The notes below the pieces were generated by a model that ran no database searches, was not told where the DNA came from, and saw only the letters and a program-made list of their open reading frames with translations. The translations under genes and the position numbers were made by a program. From Halobacterium sp. CBA1132 (GTDB lineage: Archaea; Halobacteriota; Halobacteria; Halobacteriales; Halobacteriaceae): a stretch of 64,000 nt of DNA. How positions within the stretch are numbered: the first letter of the stretch is position 1; every line of letters begins with the position of its first letter. Shown here in pieces: positions 58,546-64,000 of the stretch. The stretch is from assembly GCF_001485535.1 (NCBI RefSeq), contig NZ_BCMZ01000001.1, positions 1,302,001 through 1,366,000 of the forward strand, in the 5' to 3' direction.

Positions 58546-59072
58546 TATAGATGGTATCCAGTATTTTCTACCTATTCTATTATATTTTGTAGCGATATCG
58601 AGCAGCGACTCGTTCGAGCGGAGTTTTCGTATTGTCCCTCCGCCATTTGTCTCCTTCATCCAGTTATACGCGTCCTATACAAAAGAATAGTTACCTTAGG
58701 TGCAGTTTCCGGCTATTCCATTGTAGGGCTTGAATAGAACCCGAAGACAGAGCTTCGAAGAGCAAATTTTGGCGTCTTAGGCCACAAACAGACTTTTGTG
58801 GGGCGCTCGACGGAGACCAGACCGCGCAATTTCCCCGAACTACAAACAGCCAAAGATACCAAAATTATAGATAATATATTTTTCTGGTATATTTGCCTCT
58901 TGCCTATGGAGTCAGAGTCGGCGACGGGTCTCCGGATTTCCCGACCGACGGGCACGGACGGCGCCAGCGCGGGCCATCACAGAGTGAATCACAGATTCCG
59001 ACGGAGAACTTCTAAGCTCCCGAGAACCAGCCACCATTCTAATGTGGGTAGGTGGTGTTGTTCCCAGTAGGT
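58546..59072. other. 527-nt AT-rich intergenic stretch
   Basis: The most AT-rich part of the window (especially 58550-58580 and 58855-58895). No frame encodes a credible protein. It has an inverted repeat CCACAAA (58782-58788) / TTTGTGG (58795-58801) with a 6-nt spacer, a possible hairpin. Near the right end ATTCTAATG (59036-59044) is the likely TATA element for the DoxX gene at 59073. Confidence 0.5.
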
Positions 59073-59627
59073 ATGTCAACTCAAGAACACCGCCTCGAAA
59101 GCACCGTCGCCGGCTTCACCGCCGTCGGAAAACTGCACTCGCTGAGCGTCTGGTTCATCCTCGCGCTCCGACTGATGATGGGCGTCGCGTTCCTCTGGAG
59201 CGGCGCCGACAAGGTACTGGAGGGGAGTTTCAACGCCGCCGGCTATCTCCAGAACGCGCCGCCCGCGAACGGGAGTCCGGTCGCGGACCTCTTCGTCGCG
59301 ATGGGCGAGACGCCGTGGTTCGTGGACTTCCTGAACCTCGCCGTGCCGTGGGGCGAAGTGCTCATCGGCCTCGGCCTCATCGTGGGCTGTCTCACGCGCC
59401 TCGCGGCGTTCTGGGGCGCGTTCATGATGCTGCTGTTCTACCTCGGCAACTGGGACGTCACCCACGGCTACATCAACGGCGACTTCGCGTACATGCTCGT
59501 GTTCCTGTCCGTGGCGGCGTTCGGCGCCGGGCGCGTCCTCGGTCTGGACTCGTACATCGAGAACTACGACGTCGGCGGCGAGACACTCGTCGAGCGCTAT
59601 CCGTGGATGCGCTACCTGCTCGGCTAG
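59073..59627 (+). CDS. DoxX family membrane protein (184 aa)
   Basis: A DoxX-fold protein with four hydrophobic helices. The first helix contains RLMMGVAFLWSGADKVL, followed by the glycine-rich LNLAVPWGEVLIGLGLIVG and GLDSYIENY near the C-terminus. Relatives are subunits of terminal or thiosulfate:quinone oxidoreductases, or act in redox stress. It stands alone on the plus strand and converges on the acetate cluster. Start ATG 59073 (MSTQEHR) is preferred over the upstream frame. Confidence 0.85.
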   Translation: MSTQEHRLESTVAGFTAVGKLHSLSVWFILALRLMMGVAFLWSGADKVLEGSFNAAGYLQNAPPANGSPVADLFVAMGETPWFVDFLNLAVPWGEVLIGLGLIVGCLTRLAAFWGAFMMLLFYLGNWDVTHGYINGDFAYMLVFLSVAAFGAGRVLGLDSYIENYDVGGETLVERYPWMRYLLG

Positions 59628-59644
59628 AAAACGGAGTGGTTCCG

Positions 59645-59857
59645 TTACTGTTCTTTCGCGTGCTGCAGCGAGAAGACGAACCCGTAGTAGGCGACGACGC
59701 CGCTCGCGAGCGCGCCGTAGTACACCAACTGCGGCGCTCCGAACGTCTCGAACAGCAGCGTGACGACGATGACCCACGCGAACGCGAACGCGAGGTCGAA
59801 CAGCATGCCGTCGTGGTGTTCGACGACGTGGTCGCGGACAGCGTCGAGCAGGCTCAC
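59645..59857 (-). CDS. small two-helix membrane protein (70 aa)
   Basis: Two hydrophobic stretches, about residues 19-37 and 41-63, flanked by charged ends (MSLLDAVRDHVVEHHDG and SLQHAKEQ). It begins with GTG 59857, overlapping the UspA stop (GTGA), so it is co-translated as the last gene of the acs-transporter-uspA run. It may be an accessory subunit of the SSS symporter; this is inferred from position. Confidence 0.7.
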   Translation of the reverse strand: MSLLDAVRDHVVEHHDGMLFDLAFAFAWVIVVTLLFETFGAPQLVYYGALASGVVAYYGFVFSLQHAKEQ

Positions 59858-60321
59858 GACTCTTCTTCCCCGCGGGCGTCGACGACTAACACCGGCAGCC
59901 GGGTGCGCCGGAGGACCTTCTCGGCGACGCTACCGAGCACGACGCGGGAGAGCCCGGAGCGGCCGTGGCTCCCCATCACGACGAGGTCGATGTCGTTGTT
60001 CTCGACGAACTCTCGGATGGCGCGTGCGGGTTCGCCGGCCGTGACGTGCTCCTCGACGGGGACGCCGTGTTCGGCGGCGACGTCCGCGACGTAGCCGGTT
60101 GCCTCGTCGGCTTCGGCTTTCACTTCCGGCATCTCGCTGAGTTTCCCGCGCCGGATGCGTTCGACCTGCTCGGTGCCGAGCGCGAGCGTCGTCGCGTCGA
60201 CGTCGAAGACGAACAACGCGTGTACGGTCGCGTCGTACTTCTCCGCGAGGTCGACCGCTTGGTCGACCGCCGCGCGTGACGTTTCACTGCCGTCGGTCGG
60301 AACGAGGATATTGTCGTACAT
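59854..60321 (-). CDS. universal stress protein, UspA family (155 aa)
   Basis: A complete Usp domain: MYDNILVPTDGSETS at the start and the ATP loop VVMGSHGRSGLSRVVLGSVAEKVLR near 114-135. It starts inside the stop of the SSS symporter gene (TGATG) and ends overlapping the small membrane protein. Usp proteins encoded next to transporters are thought to modulate them. Confidence 0.93.
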   Translation of the reverse strand: MYDNILVPTDGSETSRAAVDQAVDLAEKYDATVHALFVFDVDATTLALGTEQVERIRRGKLSEMPEVKAEADEATGYVADVAAEHGVPVEEHVTAGEPARAIREFVENNDIDLVVMGSHGRSGLSRVVLGSVAEKVLRRTRLPVLVVDARGEEES

Positions 60322-62015
60322 CAGTCGTCAGAGCTCACGACGTCTTCTGCGCTCTCCTGTTGGCTCATCGGTTCCGGACTGTGGCACTGCCGGACGAGCT
60401 TCTTCGTCTCCAGGTCGGGTTCGGCGGTCGCCATCGAGACGGCGATGGTCACCGCGAACACCACCGGGACAGCGACGAGCGCGGAGCCGATGGCGGGCAG
60501 CCACTGCGCGAGCGTCGCGGAGATGATGCCGTCCGAGCCCGCGGCACCGCTGAGCAGCCCGTAGTTCGGCACGACTTCGTTGATCATCGGAATCGTCCAG
60601 ATGACGAGTCCGGTGGTCATGCCGGCGAGTGCGCCCTGACGGTTCGTGTTCTCCCACCAGAGACCGAGGAAGAACATCGGGAACAGCACGGCGCCAGCCA
60701 GCGAGAACGCGTACGACACGAGCGCCGCGATGGGCGCAGCCGGGTCGAGCGCGGCGAGCGTCGTGATGACGCCCAGTGCGATGATGCTCATGCGGCCGAC
60801 GAACACCTGCTGGCGCTGGGTCGCGTCGGGGTTGATGAGGTTCTTGTAGATGTCGTGCGAGATGGCCGACGAGCCGGTGATGAACAGGCCCGCGGTGGTC
60901 GCGATGGCGGCCGCGATGCCGCCCGCCGCGACGAGGCCGACGAACCACGTTGGGAGGTTCGAGAGCTGCGCGGCGAGCACGACGATGACGTCACCGGCGG
61001 CCGCGGTCATGCCGGGGTCGCCGTAGACGGGACCGATGTTGTTCGCGTAGAGGTCGGTACCGAACGCCGCGAACGCGGGCGAACCGAGGTACAGCAGGAG
61101 GATGAAGCCGAGCCCCCAGACCGTCGACCAGCGCGCGGTGCGTTCGCTCTCGACCGTGTAGAACCGAACGAGCACGTGGGGGAGCCCACACGTACCGACC
61201 ACCAGCGAGAACGCGGTGGCAATCCACAGGTAGTAGCCGCCGCCGACGAACGGTTCGCTGAACTCACTGCCGAGCGCCGAGAACAACGCCCCGTACTCGA
61301 TCTGCGGGACAATCGTCGAGTAGCCGTTCACGAACCCGACGACGTACAGGCCCGCGAGGAACGCGACGATGAGGATGACGTACTGGACGGCCATGTTCTT
61401 CGTGGCGCCGAGCATCCCGGACAGCGTGAGATACCCGACTGTGATGGCCATCATCAGTACGACCATCGACTGGTAGCCGGTGAGCCCGAGGATGCCGAGG
61501 TCACCGAAGATGTAGAGGCCGACCAGCCCCATGCCGCGGGCTTGCCCGATGGCGTACACGAACGCGATGAGGAACGTCGTGAGCGCGGCGATGGCGCGGG
61601 CGGTCTCGGAGTTGAATCGGTCGCCGACGAAGTCCGGTGCCGTGTACTTCCCGAACCGCCGCATCTGGGCGGCCATGAAGATTAGCAGCACGAAGTAGCC
61701 GGTCGACCAGCCGACGATGAACGCCAGCCCGTAGAATCCGGAGGTGGCGATGAGTGCGGCCATGCCGAGGTACGACGCCGCGGACATCCAGTTCGCGCCG
61801 ATCGCCATGCCGTTCTCGACGTTCCCGATGGACCGTCCGGCGACCCACATACCCTCGGTGTCGGCGACTTTGAACACGAAGCCGATGACGAGGAACAGCG
61901 CGAGCATCGCCGTCACGAGGATGGCGGGCAGTAGCTTGAACGAGACGTTCAGTCCCTCCGGGAGGAGGCCGGATTGGGCGACTGCGCTGCCCGCGTACGG
62001 GAGGAGCGCGCTCAT
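60321..62015 (-). CDS. sodium:solute symporter, ActP-type acetate permease (564 aa)
   Basis: Thirteen or so transmembrane helices of the SSS family. Segments ANWMSAASYLGMAALIA, GFGYVS-like positions and LVRFYTVESERTARWSTVWG resemble acetate/monocarboxylate permeases. Its ATG overlaps the stop of the DUF4212 gene, the small subunit that always pairs with this class. With acs upstream it forms an acetate uptake and activation unit. Confidence 0.92.
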   Translation of the reverse strand: MSALLPYAGSAVAQSGLLPEGLNVSFKLLPAILVTAMLALFLVIGFVFKVADTEGMWVAGRSIGNVENGMAIGANWMSAASYLGMAALIATSGFYGLAFIVGWSTGYFVLLIFMAAQMRRFGKYTAPDFVGDRFNSETARAIAALTTFLIAFVYAIGQARGMGLVGLYIFGDLGILGLTGYQSMVVLMMAITVGYLTLSGMLGATKNMAVQYVILIVAFLAGLYVVGFVNGYSTIVPQIEYGALFSALGSEFSEPFVGGGYYLWIATAFSLVVGTCGLPHVLVRFYTVESERTARWSTVWGLGFILLLYLGSPAFAAFGTDLYANNIGPVYGDPGMTAAAGDVIVVLAAQLSNLPTWFVGLVAAGGIAAAIATTAGLFITGSSAISHDIYKNLINPDATQRQQVFVGRMSIIALGVITTLAALDPAAPIAALVSYAFSLAGAVLFPMFFLGLWWENTNRQGALAGMTTGLVIWTIPMINEVVPNYGLLSGAAGSDGIISATLAQWLPAIGSALVAVPVVFAVTIAVSMATAEPDLETKKLVRQCHSPEPMSQQESAEDVVSSDD

Positions 62016-62419
62016 TCGGAGACACCTCCGTCAGTCGCGTGCTCGATGCCGTACTTCTCGTCGAGGGCGTCGCGCTTTCGCGCGTACCAGAACGCCAGAA
62101 TCAGCGCGCCGCCGGGCGCGCCGATGGAGACGAGGAAGTAGTGCAGCGGGAAGCCGATGACGGGCATCGTCGACGTCATCACGTCCGGCGCGATTGCAGT
62201 CAGGGTTACCGGACCGAAGACGACGACTGCCCAGATGGCGAAGCCAGTCCAGATGATGCGGAGGTGGTCCCGCATGAACGGCGTGCTCGGCCGCAGCAGG
62301 TTCACCTCCGACGTGAGATAGTCGGTGCTGTCCCCGGCATGGGAGGCGCCGGCGACGGCGCCGCCGTCCGGTTCGGCGGACGGTTCGTCGGTCGAGTCGT
62401 GGTTGTCGTTGTCTGTCAT
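62012..62419 (-). CDS. DUF4212 symporter small subunit (135 aa)
   Basis: A DUF4212 protein with two membrane helices (about 55-75 and 90-110), the characteristic FAIWAVVVFGPVTLTAI and FPLHYFLVSIGAPGGALI segments and an acidic N-terminal tail of about 40 residues. It is the partner of the SSS symporter whose ATG overlaps its stop codon. It starts 58 nt after acs. Confidence 0.93.
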   Translation of the reverse strand: MTDNDNHDSTDEPSAEPDGGAVAGASHAGDSTDYLTSEVNLLRPSTPFMRDHLRIIWTGFAIWAVVVFGPVTLTAIAPDVMTSTMPVIGFPLHYFLVSIGAPGGALILAFWYARKRDALDEKYGIEHATDGGVSE

Positions 62420-62476
62420 AGTTGAGTGGTCTGTGATTTCGTTCCGTGGTGTGATTGTGAAAATCGGGGTGTGTCG

Positions 62477-64000
62477 TTAGTCGTCCGAGACCTTCGACTG
62501 GATGTCCTCGACGACCTCCGGATTTCGCAGCGTGGAGGTGTTGCCGAGGTCCTCGCCGTTAGCGATGTCTTCGAGGAGACGCCGCATAATCTTCCCCGAG
62601 CGCGTCTTCGGGAGTTCGGTCGTGAAGACGACTTCCTCCGGTCGCGCGATGGGGCCGATGGCGTCCTCGACACCGGCAATGATGCGCTCGCGAAGGTCCT
62701 CGTCTCCCTCGTAGCCGTCCTCGGTGATGACGTACGCGTAGACGGCTTCGCCTTTCAGGTCGTGGTCGCCGCCGACGACGGCGGCTTCCGCGACGCCCTC
62801 GACGCCGACGATGGCGGACTCGATTTCCATCGTGCCGAGGCGGTGGCCGGAGACGTTGATGACGTCGTCCACGCGCCCGAGCACGGTGATGTAGCCGTCC
62901 TCGTCGATTTTCGCGCCGTCTTCCGGGAAGTAGACCCAGTCCTCGGAGTCGCTGCTGTCGGTATCCGAGTACTCGGTCCAGTACTCGTTGATGAACCGCT
63001 CGTCGTTGTCGTACAGCGTCCGCAGCATCCCCGGCCACGGGTTGTTGACCGTGAGATAGCCGGCTTCGCCGGCGCCCACTTCCTCACCCGTGGTGTCGAC
63101 GATGTTCGCGTCGATGCCGGGGAGCGGCGGACCCGCCGACCCCGGCTTCATGTCGTTGATGGCGGGCAGCGTGGTGATCATCATGCCACCTGTCTCGGTC
63201 TGCCACCACGTGTCCACCACCGGACAGTCCTCGTCGCCGATGTGCGTGTAGTACCACTTCCACGCGCGCGGATTGATTGGCTCCCCGACCGTCCCCAGCA
63301 GCCGCAGACTCGAGAGGTCGTGCTGGTCGGGGTACTCTTTGCCCCACTTCATGAACGCGCGAATCGCCGTCGGCGCGGTGTACAGTTGGTTGACGTCGTG
63401 GTCGTCGACGATCTCCCAGAGGCGGTCCTTGTCCGGGTAGTCCGGGGTGCCCTCGTACATCACCGACGTGGTGCCCAGCGACAGCGGGCCGTAGACGATG
63501 TAGGAGTGGCCAGTAATCCAGCCGATGTCCGCCGAACACCAGTAGGTGTCCTCGGGCTTGACGTCGAGTACCGCGTGGCTCGTCCACGCCGCGTACGACA
63601 GGTAGCCGCCCGTCGTGTGTTTGACGCCCTTCGGCTGACCGGTGGTCCCCGAGGTGTACATCAGGAACAGCATGTCCTCGGCGTCCCGCGGGACGGGGTC
63701 GACTTCGGCGCCCTCGAACTCCGCGACGATGTCGTCGTAGTCGGTCTGGTTGGCCGCGAGGTCGTGGCCGAAACCGTCGTCCCCCAGGCGGTCGACGACG
63801 ACCACGTCGCTGACCTCGTGGTCGACGCCTTCCAGTCCCTCGTTGGTCTTCTCGAGGTGGTCGAGGGGGTCACCCCGGCGGTAGTAGCCGTCGCAGGTGA
63901 CCAGGTGCTCCGAGTCCGCGGAGTTCATCCGCGTGGCGAGGGCGTCCGCGGAGAAGCCAGCGAAGACGACCGAGTGCGGCGCGCCGATGCGCGCGCACGC
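62477..64000 (-). CDS. acsA: acetyl-CoA synthetase, AMP-forming, N-terminus beyond the window edge
   Basis: Visible part is 507 residues, from an AMP-binding segment (APHSVVFAGFSADAL) through TSGTTGQPKGV, WQTETGG, GRVDDVINVSGHRLGT and the A10 motif LPKTRSGKIMRRLL with its catalytic lysine. The missing N-terminal part is about 150 residues. It makes acetyl-CoA from acetate, ATP and CoA. First of a run with DUF4212, SSS, UspA and a small membrane protein, so acetate import and activation are coupled. Confidence 0.96.
   Translation of the reverse strand, partial: ACARIGAPHSVVFAGFSADALATRMNSADSEHLVTCDGYYRRGDPLDHLEKTNEGLEGVDHEVSDVVVVDRLGDDGFGHDLAANQTDYDDIVAEFEGAEVDPVPRDAEDMLFLMYTSGTTGQPKGVKHTTGGYLSYAAWTSHAVLDVKPEDTYWCSADIGWITGHSYIVYGPLSLGTTSVMYEGTPDYPDKDRLWEIVDDHDVNQLYTAPTAIRAFMKWGKEYPDQHDLSSLRLLGTVGEPINPRAWKWYYTHIGDEDCPVVDTWWQTETGGMMITTLPAINDMKPGSAGPPLPGIDANIVDTTGEEVGAGEAGYLTVNNPWPGMLRTLYDNDERFINEYWTEYSDTDSSDSEDWVYFPEDGAKIDEDGYITVLGRVDDVINVSGHRLGTMEIESAIVGVEGVAEAAVVGGDHDLKGEAVYAYVITEDGYEGDEDLRERIIAGVEDAIGPIARPEEVVFTTELPKTRSGKIMRRLLEDIANGEDLGNTSTLRNPEVVEDIQSKVSDD

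Noticed and set aside
1-64000. tRNA, rRNA, CRISPR arrays, insertion sequences
   Set aside because: No T-loop consensus outside genes, no regularly spaced repeats, and no transposase-like translation were seen on reading both strands.

Overview
The window looks like a segment of a halophilic archaeon (class Halobacteria). It is very GC-rich, its proteins are loaded with Asp and Glu, exported solute-binding proteins carry twin-arginine lipoprotein signals, many starts lie about 25-30 bp after a TATA element (leaderless style), and several families are haloarchaeal in character (RdfA-like protein, DUF4212/SSS acetate transporter, soluble transducer). The genus cannot be fixed from the sequence alone. 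No rRNA, tRNA, transposase or CRISPR array was seen.

Layout. 1-3786: end of an NAD-binding protein gene, a small acidic protein, a ParA ATPase with a small acidic partner, then about 1.9 kb of lower-GC DNA holding a centromere-like repeat cluster and one short membrane-protein gene. 3787-10703: IclR regulator, D-2-hydroxyacid dehydrogenase and a complete 2-oxoacid dehydrogenase complex (E1a, E1b, E2, E3). 10851-15922: amidohydrolase with a Rieske ferredoxin, and an NMT1/SsuA-type ABC importer split into convergent halves. 16164-27899: a Lut-type lactate oxidation pair, UspA, DUF3237, an orphan branched-chain-type binding protein, aldehyde dehydrogenase, a winged-helix regulator, a GlcD-GlcF fusion and a second IclR. 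27900-46050: UbiA-type protein, acyl/aryl-CoA ligase, SLC13-type transporter, MBL hydrolase, scattered Liv importer genes, split ADP-forming acyl-CoA synthetase, hotdog thioesterase, zinc ribbon, gentisate 1,2-dioxygenase, FAH-family hydrolase and a soluble chemotaxis transducer. 46047-58545: a beta-oxidation set (SDR, HCDH-ECH fusion, thiolase, DUF35, CoA ligase, acyl-CoA dehydrogenase), a winged-helix paralogue and an FAD aromatic monooxygenase, with an RdfA-like gene. 59073-64000: DoxX protein, and acetate activation and uptake (acs, DUF4212, SSS symporter, UspA, small membrane protein).

How it fits together. Much of the window reads as an aromatic and carboxylic acid catabolic region. Substrate would enter by ABC importers, be activated to a CoA thioester, have its side chain shortened by beta-oxidation, be ring-hydroxylated by the FAD monooxygenase, released by a thioesterase as gentisate, cleaved by the dioxygenase and split by the FAH hydrolase. 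Acetyl-CoA, pyruvate and acetate would then feed the 2-oxoacid dehydrogenase, lactate and acetate modules. A shared 14-bp palindrome (consensus ACGAACAYGTTCGT) lies upstream of both the FAD monooxygenase and the gentisate dioxygenase, 17 kb apart, which supports one regulon. The CoA-dependent hydroxylation route is inferred from gene content and from known gentisate pathways; it is not proven here.
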